DNA of 64,000 nt from Zooshikella ganghwensis DSM 15267 (GCF_000428585.1 NZ_AUAF01000007.1:1-64000); one strand, 5' to 3'. Positions 17,650 to 28,100 are shown, counted from the first letter of the stretch. Numbers and translations: made by a program. The notes: generated by a model from the sequence alone, not told the origin.

Positions 17650-18870
17650 ATGCTCGACGCCCAAACTATTGCTACTGTTCAAGCTACGATTCCTCTTCTG
17701 GAGCAAGCAAATACAGCGCTGACCACGCACTTTTATCAGCGAATGTTTAAGTGGAACCCAGAACTTAAGCATATATTTAATGTGAGTAACCAACATAACA
17801 GCTCTCAACCCAAAGCCCTGTTCAATGCAATTCTGGCTTATGCCAAACATTTACATGAACCTGGTCGTTTAGCTGAAATGGTTGAGCACATTGCGCAAAA
17901 ACATACTGGGTTTATGATTTTGCCTGAACATTATCCTATTGTTGGACAGCACTTGTTGGCTACGTTGCAAGAGTTAGCACCAGAAGCGGCAACAGCAGAA
18001 GTGCTTGCTGCCTGGGACAAAGCTTATGCTGCATTGGCGGATATTTTCATCCAGCGCGAAGGTGAGCTTTATGAACAGCGAGAGGCGGTCATCGGTGGCT
18101 GGCGTGGAGCTCGGTTTTTTTATGTTGTCCATAAAGAGCGGGAAAGCGACTGTATTACCTCATTTGTGTTAGCGGCAGAAGATGGTGGACCTGTGATGGA
18201 CTTTCAGCCAGGTCAGTATCTTAGTGTAATTATGCCCTCCGGTACGGCTTCGCCTTATCAACAAATACGGCAATATTCACTGTCGGATAAACCTAATGGA
18301 AAAACCTATAGAATCAGTGTTAAGCAGGAGCTGCATCCACAGTTAGGTTTGGTCTCTAGTTATTTACATGAACAGGTTAATGTGGGTGACAAGCTCAGTA
18401 TTTTGCCTCCTGCTGGGGATTTTTATCTGCAAGCAGATCATGAAACACCTGTTGTATTAATTTCTGCTGGTGTCGGTTTGACCCCTATGATGAGTATGTT
18501 GAATCAACTTTTAGAGCAGCAACACCCAGCGAAAATTTATTTTTTACATGCTTGTGAGCATAGTGAAGTACATGCGTTTCGCGATGAGTTGATTAGATTA
18601 AAACAACGCCATACAAATCTAGTAAGCTATACATGGTATAGAGAACCAAAATCAACTGATCGCTATCAGCATGATTATGACTGCCAAGGTTTTATGGACT
18701 TAACGGTGTTGTGTAAGACATTTTTTAACCCTAAGCATCAATATTATTTATGTGGTCCCCTACCCTTTATGAAAAATATTTTTAAACAATTAACCGCAAT
18801 GGATAACATTTCATCTGATCAGATTAATTATGAAGTATTTGGACCACATAATACGTTAAACGACGCTTAA
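17650..18870 (+). CDS. hmp: flavohemoprotein, nitric oxide dioxygenase
   Basis: A 406-residue flavohemoglobin that oxidises NO to nitrate with O2 and NAD(P)H. The start is the ATG nine bases after GGAG; an earlier TTG adds six residues not found in the family. The globin domain (1-135) keeps Y29 (FYQRMF) and proximal H85 (AQKHTGF). The FAD domain follows (about 150-260) with RQYSLSDKPNG, and the NAD(P)H domain (about 265-406) has SAGVGLTPMMSML and YLCGPLPFMK. It is divergent from nsrR with NsrR-type sites at its promoter, so it is the nitrosative-stress defence gene of this region. Confidence 0.95.
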   Translation: MLDAQTIATVQATIPLLEQANTALTTHFYQRMFKWNPELKHIFNVSNQHNSSQPKALFNAILAYAKHLHEPGRLAEMVEHIAQKHTGFMILPEHYPIVGQHLLATLQELAPEAATAEVLAAWDKAYAALADIFIQREGELYEQREAVIGGWRGARFFYVVHKERESDCITSFVLAAEDGGPVMDFQPGQYLSVIMPSGTASPYQQIRQYSLSDKPNGKTYRISVKQELHPQLGLVSSYLHEQVNVGDKLSILPPAGDFYLQADHETPVVLISAGVGLTPMMSMLNQLLEQQHPAKIYFLHACEHSEVHAFRDELIRLKQRHTNLVSYTWYREPKSTDRYQHDYDCQGFMDLTVLCKTFFNPKHQYYLCGPLPFMKNIFKQLTAMDNISSDQINYEVFGPHNTLNDA

Positions 18871-18947
18871 AATACTTTAGAACACCACGTCACTTGACTG
18901 ATTAAATAGTGTTAACAGGCCATAGTGCTTTTTTAACGGGGAAAAAC

Positions 18948-19718
18948 ATGTTTTCATGGGATCCTGACTGTTATTTACAATGTGCAAATGAGCGACGAAG
19001 ACCCATCCAAGACTTGATTCAACATATTTCCTTTGAGCAACCTACACACATTATTGATTTAGGGTGTGGACCCGGTAACAGTACTGCAGAATTAAGGAAG
19101 CGTTGGCCTGCAGCAGAAATAACAGGCATTGATCAGTCTACCACTATGCTGAATAAAGCAAGACAGAGTTGCCCTCAAGTGACGTGGGTTAAAGCAGATA
19201 TTCGTTGTTGGCAAGCCTCTGAACCTGTCGATATCTTGTTTGCAAATGCTGTGCTGCATTGGTTGCCAAAACATGACGTGCTATTTCCTCAATTAATTGC
19301 TCAGCTTTCCCCTGTTGGTGTGTTTGCTATGCAGATGCCGGCCAATATTGATGCACCATTGCATAAAGTGGTTGATGATCTGGTTGAGTCGAGCTATTGG
19401 CGCAAACGATTTAGTTCAATTGTTAATAGGGCGACATTAGAAAGAACAACATTTTATTATGATTTATTAGCACCTTTATGCTGTTATCTTGATATGTGGG
19501 AAACGCGTTATTACCATGTAATGAAAAGTCATGAGGCTATTCTCAACTGGTTTCGAGGCACAGGATTACGTCCATATTTAGCCGCATTGAACAATAAAGA
19601 CTGGCAACAAGAATTTGAACAGCAGGTATTACAGGGGTATCAACACGCTTACCCTAAACAGATTACTGGCGATATCGTTCTACCCTTTCGTCGTTTATTT
19701 ATCATTGCCAATCGATAA
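18948..19718 (+). CDS. tam: trans-aconitate 2-methyltransferase
   Basis: A 256-residue SAM-dependent methyltransferase resembling E. coli Tam throughout: WDPDCYLQCANERRRP at the N-terminus, motif I IIDLGCGPGNSTAELRKRWP, ITGIDQSTTMLNKAR, FANAVLHWLPKHDVLFPQL, MQMPANI, and TGLRPYLAAL near the C-terminus. The enzyme methylates trans-aconitate, a spontaneous inhibitor of aconitase. The start at 18948 is supported by an ACGGGG site and by alignment with the family start; an earlier GTG 39 bases upstream adds an unrelated leader. It is a monocistronic-looking gene between hmp and the convergent zntB-like gene. Confidence 0.9.
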   Translation: MFSWDPDCYLQCANERRRPIQDLIQHISFEQPTHIIDLGCGPGNSTAELRKRWPAAEITGIDQSTTMLNKARQSCPQVTWVKADIRCWQASEPVDILFANAVLHWLPKHDVLFPQLIAQLSPVGVFAMQMPANIDAPLHKVVDDLVESSYWRKRFSSIVNRATLERTTFYYDLLAPLCCYLDMWETRYYHVMKSHEAILNWFRGTGLRPYLAALNNKDWQQEFEQQVLQGYQHAYPKQITGDIVLPFRRLFIIANR

Positions 19719-19739
19719 TAAGCTTAGACTTTTTTAGTG

Positions 19740-20741
19740 CTAAAATATTTTTAATACTTTTAGAAGAACTAACTCAATAACCACAGTGATGAGTGTAATT
19801 ACACAAACAATCAAAAAAGCATCTGTGCTTTCTGTACCTGGTAAGCCTCCAACATTTATCCCCAGTAGCCCTGTCAAAAAACTAATGGGAAGAAAAATCG
19901 CAGCAACCACAGTCAGTAAATAGGTATTACGATTTAATTTTTCAGAAAGCTGTTGTTGTAAATTATCTTTTATGATGATGGCGCGTTCACGCATCGCTTC
20001 TAGATCTTCGGTGACTCGGGTTACTTCATCCTGGACATTGCGAAAACTTAAGCCCTCTTCATGGTTTAACCAGGAAAGCTGACTGAGCGTTAGGCTCGAT
20101 AAAGCGGCAACCTGGGGGGCGATATACCTCCTCAGCTTAGTGACCTGGTTACGCAATTGAGTTACTTCTGTGATTAAACGAGAAATGGCTGTTAAGTCAT
20201 CGTTGTTTTCAAGCTTATCAAGCTGTTCATCCAGCTGCTCAAGGTAAATAGCCAGTTTATCTGTAAGTCCTGTTATTAACCAGACTAGTAGTTCAGCGGT
20301 GCTTTTAGGGAATATGCCTTCGTTAAACTGTTGCTGAAGTTCATTCACTGAAACAAAATGGTATTTGCTCAGAGTAATTAAACGTTTGCCCTGTATCCAG
20401 CAGCGCATAGAAATCATTTCTTCAGGTATGGCACCAGGGTTTAGGTTGATGCCTCGCAGATTGAGTAAACAGTTGTTCTGATAAAACTCACAACGAGGGC
20501 GGGTATCCTCTGACAAAAGCGCTAAACTTATAGCTTCAGGCAGCTGAAGTTGTCCAGTTAACCATAAGTCGAGGTTGGGCGTGTCTCGTTTTAGATGGAT
20601 CCATACAAAACGATCAGGATGAGGAGCTATTAAAAGTTGTTCTGGTGTTAATTGTTGCCCTTCTCCTTTGCCATCAAAAACCCAAGCAGTTTGTAGTGCA
20701 TGTTCAATGGTTTTTAGGTCTGATGTTATATGACTCATCAT
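19740..20741 (-). CDS. zntB: ZntB-type CorA-family zinc transporter
   Basis: A 333-residue 2-TM-GxN transporter. A long cytoplasmic N-terminal domain with coiled helices (LEQLDEQLDKLENNDDLTAI and EDLEAMRERAIIIKDNLQQQ) precedes two C-terminal membrane helices, TYLLTVVAAIFLPISFLTGLL and AFLIVCVITLITVVIELVLL. The signature between them is GINVGG, the Ile variant of GMN that is common in ZntB-like proteins. The N-terminal WVFDGKGEGQQLTPEQL and WIHLKRD segments also fit ZntB. It is probably a proton-driven zinc transporter. Magnesium or cobalt specificity cannot be excluded from sequence alone. Confidence 0.87.
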   Translation of the reverse strand: MMSHITSDLKTIEHALQTAWVFDGKGEGQQLTPEQLLIAPHPDRFVWIHLKRDTPNLDLWLTGQLQLPEAISLALLSEDTRPRCEFYQNNCLLNLRGINLNPGAIPEEMISMRCWIQGKRLITLSKYHFVSVNELQQQFNEGIFPKSTAELLVWLITGLTDKLAIYLEQLDEQLDKLENNDDLTAISRLITEVTQLRNQVTKLRRYIAPQVAALSSLTLSQLSWLNHEEGLSFRNVQDEVTRVTEDLEAMRERAIIIKDNLQQQLSEKLNRNTYLLTVVAAIFLPISFLTGLLGINVGGLPGTESTDAFLIVCVITLITVVIELVLLKVLKIF

Positions 20742-21171
20742 TATCTCAATTGGGGGTGAGCAAAAGTAAACGACATAAGTCGTTTAATAGGTCTGAGTTT
20801 TGTATATCCTTCACGAATCAATTTTATGCGTGCTATCTAAAGTGCTTATCCTGTTGGACCAGTGAAGCTGTACTAATATATTCCCGACACATTGGTAGGG
20901 TTTGTTGTTAGTATTGTTGAACACGCTGTTAAAAACCCTTCGTTTAGGGTATGTAACACTCTATTTTAACGTTGTTAACCTTCAGCAAAAGGTTGCTTAT
21001 ATAGTACTTCACAGAGGGTATAATACATTCTACTTTTTTTGTGTGCGGCTTTTTTTTATTAAAATTTGATAGCATATTTAGACAATATGGTAGCTGTTAA
21101 AACTGAATGAACAATCGATTAATTGACACGAAGCTTAATTAAAGTATCAACGTTCGTTTGACATTGGTGTG
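20742..21171. other. intergenic region between divergent zntB and enzyme I genes
   Basis: About 430 bases without a credible gene. Positions 20803-20826 hold a degenerate fragment (TATATCCTTCACGAATCA) of the palindromic repeat found at 292-362 and 24038-24163. TTAAAAACCCTTCGTTTAGGG near 20930 resembles a short stretch near 10340. Promoters for both flanking genes must lie here; none is clear enough to mark. Confidence 0.5.
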
Positions 21172-22857
21172 ATGAGGTTAGTATTGAAGAGTATCAACTT
21201 GAAAGCCGCAGAGTGTAACAACAAACTGGTCAGTGGTGTATCCGTTTCTTCTGGCCTGGCATGGGGACGTGCTTATCATTACCAGGATATTCTTTGGCGA
21301 GAACATGATCACTATGCGGTTAGTAAACAGCAGCTGACAAATGAGTATGATCGCATTGATACGGCGATTGACGACGTTCAAGATGAGTTAATGCACTCTG
21401 TCAAGAACACCAAAGAACAGTTAAATGACGAAGTTGCTGATATCTTTTATGTTCAGTCCATGATGTTGGATGATGCGACCTTACTTGAGCAGCTAAAAGA
21501 TACGTTAAAGACAGAGCAAATTAATGCGGAACAAGTGATTAAAATCGTTTTTCGACGTTTAGCTGAACAGTTTCGAGAAAACAAAGATGAAGCCTTTCGC
21601 AGCAAAGCGGATGATATTGAAGACTTGTGCCGTCGCCTGTTAATGTCCCTTGGAGGAATTCAAGCCCATATGTTGGAGCGTCTTCCACCACACAGTGTGG
21701 TGGTTGCCAGGCGACTATTACCATCAGATACCATTTACTTATCCCGCCAAGCCGCCGCAGGTGTGGTCTTAGAACAAGGGGGATTAGGTTCCCATGCTGC
21801 ATTATTAACACGTGAGCTGGGTATTCCTTGTGTAGGCCACGTCCAGGATGTGTTTAATAATGTTACCAATCGTTCATTGCTTCTACTCGATGGGGACAAT
21901 GGTTCTGTGATTGTTGATCCTGACCGAGAGACTTTTCTTGGGTTTCGGGATCTTGTTAAAAACCAGCGTAAACGTCTCCGCAAAGCTCAGCAGCAAAGGT
22001 TTGCCCCGGCAGTCAGTGCTGATGGCGAAATGGTCACAGTCATGGCCAATGCGAACTCACCTGAAGATGTCTTGAATGCTAAAGCTCAGGGATGTGATGG
22101 TATTGGTTTGTATCGTTTAGAAGGCGTTTACCTAAGCAATAAAATGGTACCCACTGCTGAGGAGCTTTATAGTTATCTGCGTGAAGCTCTTTATGTGGTA
22201 AGAGATCAACCTCTGATTATTCGACTGCTGGATGCGGGGGGGGATAAAAGGCCCCCGAGCCTTAACTTACCTGATGAGCCAGACCCGTTTTTAGGACTTA
22301 GAGGTATTCGCTTACTGCGAGAAAATTTGGATTTACTGAAGACCCAGCTTGAAGTGCTAGCGAAGCTTTCACTGACGATGAAAGTGACGATTTTAATTCC
22401 AATGGTGACACTAAAAGAAGATATTTTAGTAGTGAAAAGGATGCTTCAGGACGTTGTTGCAGAGAAAGGTTATCGTCAAGTGCCACCTCTTGGTTTTATG
22501 GTTGAAACCCCTGCAGCAGCCTTATGTATTGATCAGCTTTTACCGTTAACTGATTTTATCAGCATTGGCAGCAATGACTTAACCCAATACACCATGGCAG
22601 CAGGAAGAGAAAACATGTCTGTCAGTAACTACTATATTGAACATCACCCTGCCGTTTTGAGTTTGATACGCCAGGTTGTTGCTGCGAGTCATTCACAAAT
22701 ACCCGTTTCACTGTGTGGCGAGCTCGCCGCTAATAAACAACATATTACATCGCTGTTACAGCTGGGATTAAGGTCATTTAGTGTGGCACCTCCCATGATT
22801 CCCGAAGTGAAGTCCATTATTCGTTTATGTCGTATTAAGGAAGCTTTTCAGGCGTAA
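21172..22857 (+). CDS. phosphoenolpyruvate-protein phosphotransferase (PTS enzyme I type)
   Basis: A roughly 561-residue enzyme I homologue without the GAF domain of PtsP. It has an N-terminal HPr-binding helical part (about 45-170), a phosphohistidine domain with H208 in GGLGSHAALLTRELGIP, and a PEP-binding barrel with LLDAGGDKRPP, FLGLRGIRLL, VETPAAALCID, DFISIGSNDLTQ and the cysteine of SLCGELA. It would transfer phosphate from PEP to HPr. No HPr or EII gene is near, so the partner is encoded elsewhere. The motif around the active histidine has Gly where Thr is usual (GGRTSH). GTG 21169 is an alternative start. Confidence 0.87.
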   Translation: MRLVLKSINLKAAECNNKLVSGVSVSSGLAWGRAYHYQDILWREHDHYAVSKQQLTNEYDRIDTAIDDVQDELMHSVKNTKEQLNDEVADIFYVQSMMLDDATLLEQLKDTLKTEQINAEQVIKIVFRRLAEQFRENKDEAFRSKADDIEDLCRRLLMSLGGIQAHMLERLPPHSVVVARRLLPSDTIYLSRQAAAGVVLEQGGLGSHAALLTRELGIPCVGHVQDVFNNVTNRSLLLLDGDNGSVIVDPDRETFLGFRDLVKNQRKRLRKAQQQRFAPAVSADGEMVTVMANANSPEDVLNAKAQGCDGIGLYRLEGVYLSNKMVPTAEELYSYLREALYVVRDQPLIIRLLDAGGDKRPPSLNLPDEPDPFLGLRGIRLLRENLDLLKTQLEVLAKLSLTMKVTILIPMVTLKEDILVVKRMLQDVVAEKGYRQVPPLGFMVETPAAALCIDQLLPLTDFISIGSNDLTQYTMAAGRENMSVSNYYIEHHPAVLSLIRQVVAASHSQIPVSLCGELAANKQHITSLLQLGLRSFSVAPPMIPEVKSIIRLCRIKEAFQA

Positions 22858-22860
22858 CAC

Positions 22861-23829
22861 CTAAAGCCATTTAACAAGTGCAACAGCCGTAAGACAAAGC
22901 CCTAGCAGAGATACGGTCAGTGGTAATAACCATCGGTTGGTTTTAGCCGGGGTGGGTGAAGATGTTTTCACGGTATCAACCGTTAAATTGATTTCTTCTT
23001 CTGGTAAGTCTATTTCTGGCTCACAATTGATGAGTGAAAGTTTGGGAGAAGTATTTTTACTGGTGTGATGCGGTGTTGGTGCTGTCGAGGTGTGACCAGA
23101 TTGTGCACAATAAATTAATGCTAACCGTGTCATGATGATTTGCTTGTTGGGTGCGCAAATGTACTGAAACCAGTTAGCAGGAAAGTCTATAAAACGCAGA
23201 CTAACAGTAAGAGTATGCCCTGCAGGAATACGTAAAAGGTTATTTTCTTCGATAAATAAACTGAGAAAATCTTGGTCATCTTCACTTAACTGTTTGACTT
23301 TCCCCACAAGTGGTTGCATAAGGCGCACAATCGCTTGATCTTGAGTATGTGCTAATACCAACACTGCACATGGCTCATTAGTCCAGGTTAAGAGTGCTGG
23401 GTAGGGAAATTGTTCTGGCTGCAGTAACTCATAATTGATAGGAATAGCAGGTTTATCTACTGGAGCATTGGCTGGATTGGTGAGCAATAAGTTGAGTCCA
23501 GCATAAATAAAGTTGCGTTGTAATGGGAACTCGTCAGCAGGTAAACAACAGCTCCGAATTAAAGCGTTAAGTTCAAATTGAAAAAGCAATGGATGCAGTG
23601 TGTTGTTTTCGTGAAAGTAGTTATACAACGCTTCACTTTCAATCGAAAAACCGTGGCCCTTAAAATAGGGATGCTGGCGATGGCTAAAAAATAAACTGGG
23701 ATGCTCCCCTGCTTGTGTTGACCAGCTAAAATTAATACCGATCAGATAATCACTAACTGGAAATAAGCGTTCCCATACAGGTTTTAGTTGGCTATCAATC
23801 AGTTTTAGGTACCGGTCCACTCGCCGCAT
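22861..23829 (-). CDS. unknown protein with C-terminal membrane anchor
   Basis: A 322-residue protein of no family I recognise. The first 230 residues are globular, with many aromatic residues (YLIGINFSWS, HPYFKGHGFSIE, FPANWFQYICAPNKQ). Next come a Ser/Thr/Pro-rich linker (about 240-295) and one hydrophobic C-terminal helix, WLLPLTVSLLGLCLTAVALVKWL, that ends the protein. There is no signal peptide, so it is probably tail-anchored with the globular part in the cytoplasm. Its stop lies three bases from the stop of the convergent enzyme I gene. No functional link is shown. Confidence 0.65.
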   Translation of the reverse strand: MRRVDRYLKLIDSQLKPVWERLFPVSDYLIGINFSWSTQAGEHPSLFFSHRQHPYFKGHGFSIESEALYNYFHENNTLHPLLFQFELNALIRSCCLPADEFPLQRNFIYAGLNLLLTNPANAPVDKPAIPINYELLQPEQFPYPALLTWTNEPCAVLVLAHTQDQAIVRLMQPLVGKVKQLSEDDQDFLSLFIEENNLLRIPAGHTLTVSLRFIDFPANWFQYICAPNKQIIMTRLALIYCAQSGHTSTAPTPHHTSKNTSPKLSLINCEPEIDLPEEEINLTVDTVKTSSPTPAKTNRWLLPLTVSLLGLCLTAVALVKWL

Positions 23830-24429
23830 ACTTTTTTCCTATCCCTTACTTTAACTAGGCATACCCTTTAGAACGGGATTACAACAGGTGATAGGTGCAT
23901 GATACCCGGTATTACGCTCTTAAACTGTTGGCTATGTTGCAAACTGTTCTACATTATTTTTTGAGCTTGGTTTTTGACTTTTTTGCAGATCACTTTCTAC
24001 TTTGATGAAGTTAATGCTGAAGGATGGATTGAGAGTGTATACCCAATACGAATGGTTTTTAGGTGCGGCCATCGAGTGACGAACCCCCATGAGCCTATAC
24101 TAATAGGTGATTGGGGTGAGGAGTGAAGATAACAAAACCTAGAAATCATTCGTGAAGGGTATAGTTATTTGTCTCTCATGATCAGCTTTTGCTCAGAGTG
24201 CTTTTAGGCAATGCTTTATTGGACGTACTAAAACACACTAGTTTTAAGAAGGCTCATAAGTCAGCAGAGAATGGGATTTTGTACTTAACTAATGAAAATG
24301 GATACGAGATGAAAAAAGCGAGTTGGACTCACAGTAAAGCATTTTTTTGAACGAGATTAACTTTTCAGAAAGTGTTTTTTGTCGGGAACAGTTAGGTGCA
24401 GAATTTATTCAACTGTAGGTAAAATTATC
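23830..24429. other. 600-bp gap with palindromic repeat and decayed sequence
   Basis: The central part holds the 126-bp palindromic element (24038-24163). After it, 24180-24345 contains an open frame of about 50 codons ending at TGA, without a credible start or recognisable domain. It may be a fragment of a lost gene. The promoter of the downstream binding-protein gene would lie near the right end. Confidence 0.45.
24038..24163. repeat. 126-bp imperfect palindrome, full copy of the dispersed repeat
   Basis: The left arm starts TATACCCAATACGAATGG and the right arm, read in reverse complement, starts TATACCCTTCACGAATGA. The outer 27 bases agree at 22 positions, then agreement weakens and returns towards the centre (CCCCA, CCTAT). 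The right arm is nearly identical to 292-362. Size, terminal inverted repeats, lack of coding capacity and dispersal suggest a miniature inverted-repeat or REP-like element. Confidence 0.75.
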
Positions 24430-25161
24430 ATGTAAGTACTGATAACAGCGTTATTTATTTGCCTATTTTCAATAGGTAATGTAACGGCAGAAAAACTAAA
24501 AATTGCAGCAAACTCATGGGCGCCTTTTGTTGGAGAGGAGTTAGTGAATAAGGGGTTTTCTACCGATTTAGTGACGAATATTCTGAATAAGGCGGGTTAT
24601 GAGTATGAAGTACACATCGTGCCATGGGCGCGAGCGCTAAATGGCACTTATGATGGTGATTATGATGCACTTTATGTCGCCTGGTATAGTGATGAACGGG
24701 CAAAAAAGCTCAACTATGCTGAGCCTTACTTAGTTAACCGAATTAAATTTATTAAGCGCAAAGGGGAAAAGGTTACCTATAAAACACTGGAGGACTTTAA
24801 AGCCTACAAAATTGGCATTGCGCGTGATTATGCTTATCAAGCTGAATTTGATAATGCGACTTTTTTAAAAAAAGAAACTGCAAGAACATTTGTCTTAAAT
24901 CTCAAAAAACTACTTGCGAAACGAGTGGACTTAACTCTGGAAGACGAATGGGTAGCTAAATATGAAATTGCCAATAAGCTCAAGGAGGCTGAGGGCAAAG
25001 TAGAGTTTATTGACAATGCCCTTAGCGAAAATCCATTACATTTTGTGGTAAGCCGAAAAAATCCTAATCATGAGACGATTGTGAAGAAGTTTAATGAAGC
25101 GCTTGCGGCTCTTAAAAAAGACGGTACTTATGATGAAATCAAAGCGCTGCATGGCTTTTAA
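24430..25161 (+). pseudogene. periplasmic amino-acid-type binding protein with stop at codon 2
   Basis: The frame reads ATG (24430) TAA (24433), then an uninterrupted 241 codons. These encode a textbook signal peptide (VLITALFICLFSIGNVTA, cleavage before EKLKIA) and an SBP_bac_3 domain: WAPFVG, GFSTDLVTNILNKAGYEYE, VPWARAL, YADALYVAWYSDE-like, and KIGIARDY. Changing TAA to AAA would restore M-K-V-L-I-T, so a single A-to-T change is the simplest explanation. A GTG at 24544 could start a 205-residue product, but it would lack the export signal and first strand, so it would be non-functional in the periplasm. The rest of the gene shows no decay, so the change is recent, is suppressed, or is a sequencing error. 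Confidence 0.8.
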
Positions 25162-25191
25162 GCACCGTATTATTAAATGCTTGTTACCCCG

Positions 25192-28100
25192 TTACTCATG
25201 ATGGTCAAATGGCTGTAATAGTAACGCCAAATCTTCGTCAGTGAGTGACGTTTTGACCGTAGGCGCCTCATTGTAAAGTGCATCCGCCAGTTGTTGTTTT
25301 TTAGCCTGTAGCATGAGCATTTGTTCTTCAATGCTATGTTGGGTAACCAATCGGTAAACAAACACTGGCTTATCCTGCCCGATACGATAGGCTCGGTCTG
25401 TGGCCTGCTGCTGAACAGCTGGATTCCACCAAGGATCATAGTGAATGACGGTATCAGCCGCTGTCAGGTTCAAGCCCACACCTCCAGCTTTCAGGCTTAG
25501 TAAGAAGATAGGGATTTCTCCTTGCTGAAACTCTTCAATCACTGCTTGTCGATTACGCGTTTGACCCGTGAGCTTTACATAGGACAGCTGTTTGGCATTT
25601 AACTCTTTTTCGATTAATTGCAACATGCTGGTGAATTGAGAAAAAACCAGAATTTTCCGGTCTTCAGCGACCAACTGTTCTAGCATATCGATAAGCATTT
25701 CACGCTTAGCAGACTGGGTGACTTGTTGCGCTTCAGGGAGCTTAACCAGTTGAGGATCGCAGCAGACCTGACGTAGCTTCAAAAGAATATCAAGAATTTC
25801 AATTTGACTGCGCTTTAAGCCCTTTTCTGCAATAAGGCTAGAGACTTTATCCGCCATGATTTCACGTAAGGTAGCATACAGTTTTCGCTGTTTACCTGTC
25901 AGACAAACCAGTTTGGTCATTTCTGTTTTTGCTGGTAGTTCTTTTGCTACTTGGGCTTTGGTGCGGCGTAGTAAGAAAGGCCGTATGCGTTGAGTCAGCT
26001 CAGCCTGACTTTGGCTGTTTTCCTGCTGCTCAATGGGTTTCCGGTAAAGCCGGCGGAACTGTTGTTTGTTGCCTAACAGCCCTGGCGTAAGGAAGTCAAA
26101 CAAAGCCCAAAGCTCTTCAAGGTGATTTTCGACAGGTGTACCTGTTAAGCACAAGCGATGTTGTGCATCAATTAGACGTACAGCTGTTGCCGCTTTGGAG
26201 CGGGCATTTTTTATGGACTGGGCCTCATCAAGCACCATTAAATAAAAAGGTCGGCTTGCAAGGTGGGCAGCATCTCGCTGTAAGGTGCCATAGCTGGTAA
26301 TCAGCATATCAATGGCGTTACCGGCCACTTGTGACCAAAGCTTCATGCGGTCGGTACCATGCCAAATCAACGTTGTCAGTTGTGGTGTAAAGTGATTGGC
26401 TTCTTTTTGCCAGTTTTCCAACAAGCTGGTGGGTGCAACAATGAGGGCAGGTTGTCGCAATCTCCCCTGCTCTTTTTCATAAAGAATATGGGCAAGGGTT
26501 TGCAAGGTTTTTCCCAGCCCCATGTCATCGGCTAGAATGCCTCCCAAATGTGACTTTCGTAAAAACTGCAGCCAGTTTAAGCCTTGATGCTGGTAGTCTC
26601 GAAGCTGTGCTTTTAGCCCTTTAGGTGGGATAACCACTTCCATCAAGTCATGACTGAGCTGTTTACCTAATCCAAAAAGCGCCTTATCTCCCTGACGGTG
26701 GATATTATGCAGCTGTTCTGTCAGTTGATGGATTCTACCTAGAACGGCTTTGGGCAATGATAAGCCAGGTTTTTGTTTTAACGCTGGGCGATCGTAGAGT
26801 TCAACCAAAATTCCAATAATAGGGGCAATATCTTCAGCGGGTAGCGTAATCCAACGCTTGCCGTTAGGGTGTAGTAATACCACTGGATCAGGTAGTGGGT
26901 CATCCGGTTGAAGAGTTGTTCGCTTCAACCAGTCAATGAGCAGTGGTAAAAGTGGGATGTCTTCACCATCAATATTAACAGTGAGATTAATTAATACTTG
27001 GCTTTGTGTTTCTGGTTGTAAAGCAATAGACCATTGCTCTGGCTCTATAAACAGCTTCTCACCGCTGTCTTTGATATCAACAGTCCAGCCCTTTTGTGTC
27101 AGCTGACTGAGCTGTTGACTAAAAAATTGGTAGTTACTGATGGGATCAGCTTTTGCGTCAGGTAAAGCAAAAGGTAGGCTAACATCTGTGGTCAGTTGGC
27201 AATGCTCAATAAATGCGGCCAGTACGTTTAGCAGCTCATCAGTTAATGCTTCTTCTTGGGCTATATCTCGCTTTAGGGTAACGGAATGGCCCTGTTCAAC
27301 ACTGAAAGTATGGTACGTATCTGCTGTGGTATCGCCTGCAAGAAAATGTTGCTGGCCATAGACAAACATAGCATTAACCGCATAGTGGTTTTCAATCCAC
27401 TGGATAAGCAGTTTAGGCTTGGGGGATGCTATGGGGGTATTTGTGGTTTCAGGCGAAGGTAATGGCAGTACCTTAGACAGCTTTTCTTGCTGAATAAAAC
27501 CGCTGAGTTCATCAAACTGCGAAGTACTTATGCCAGGCATATAGCGAAGCGCATCAAATAAACCACTATCGAGTGGTTGCTCAATAATACCGCAAGCACC
27601 AGAAGTTTCATCAATATAAAAAGTGGGCGTTGTAGCGAGGGATATCCAGTTTTTTGAGGTGTTTTCAAGCACAGTTTCAAGCTTATAGTGCCCTTTGACT
27701 TCAGCCCAACGTAAACTGGCATGTCGAGATTTGTCCAAGAAAAGCTTATGACCTTCCGTTTGTACTAAATAGGCTCGACCTGTTGTGATTAAGCGTTTGA
27801 GTAGTTCACTATTAATTGTTGGTTGCAGACGCTTATCAAACGCAAACATATCAGAGATGGGCTTTAAAGCGCCAATAATAACCTGATCTTCTCGTGTTAA
27901 AGCTGGATGAGCTGTTACATTTCCGGTCAAAGGTTTGATAAGTTGCCAACCGTTCATACCTTGCTGGTAAAGACCTATCGAGAAAAAAAGCTCAGTGCTT
28001 GCCGCGCTGGTCAAAGGTTGCAATAAATACAGGACAGTTGGTTGACGAGGAATATCTGAAGCTGCAGGTAACTCTATCGTTTTATATGTTTCAGGTGTGG

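Noticed and set aside
20645-20911. 88-codon frame overlapping the zntB start
   Set aside because: Antisense shadow of zntB running into intergenic sequence that includes a repeat fragment.
24180-24345. 50-codon frame after the palindromic repeat
   Set aside because: No credible start codon and no recognisable motif; could be a relict but cannot be supported as a gene.
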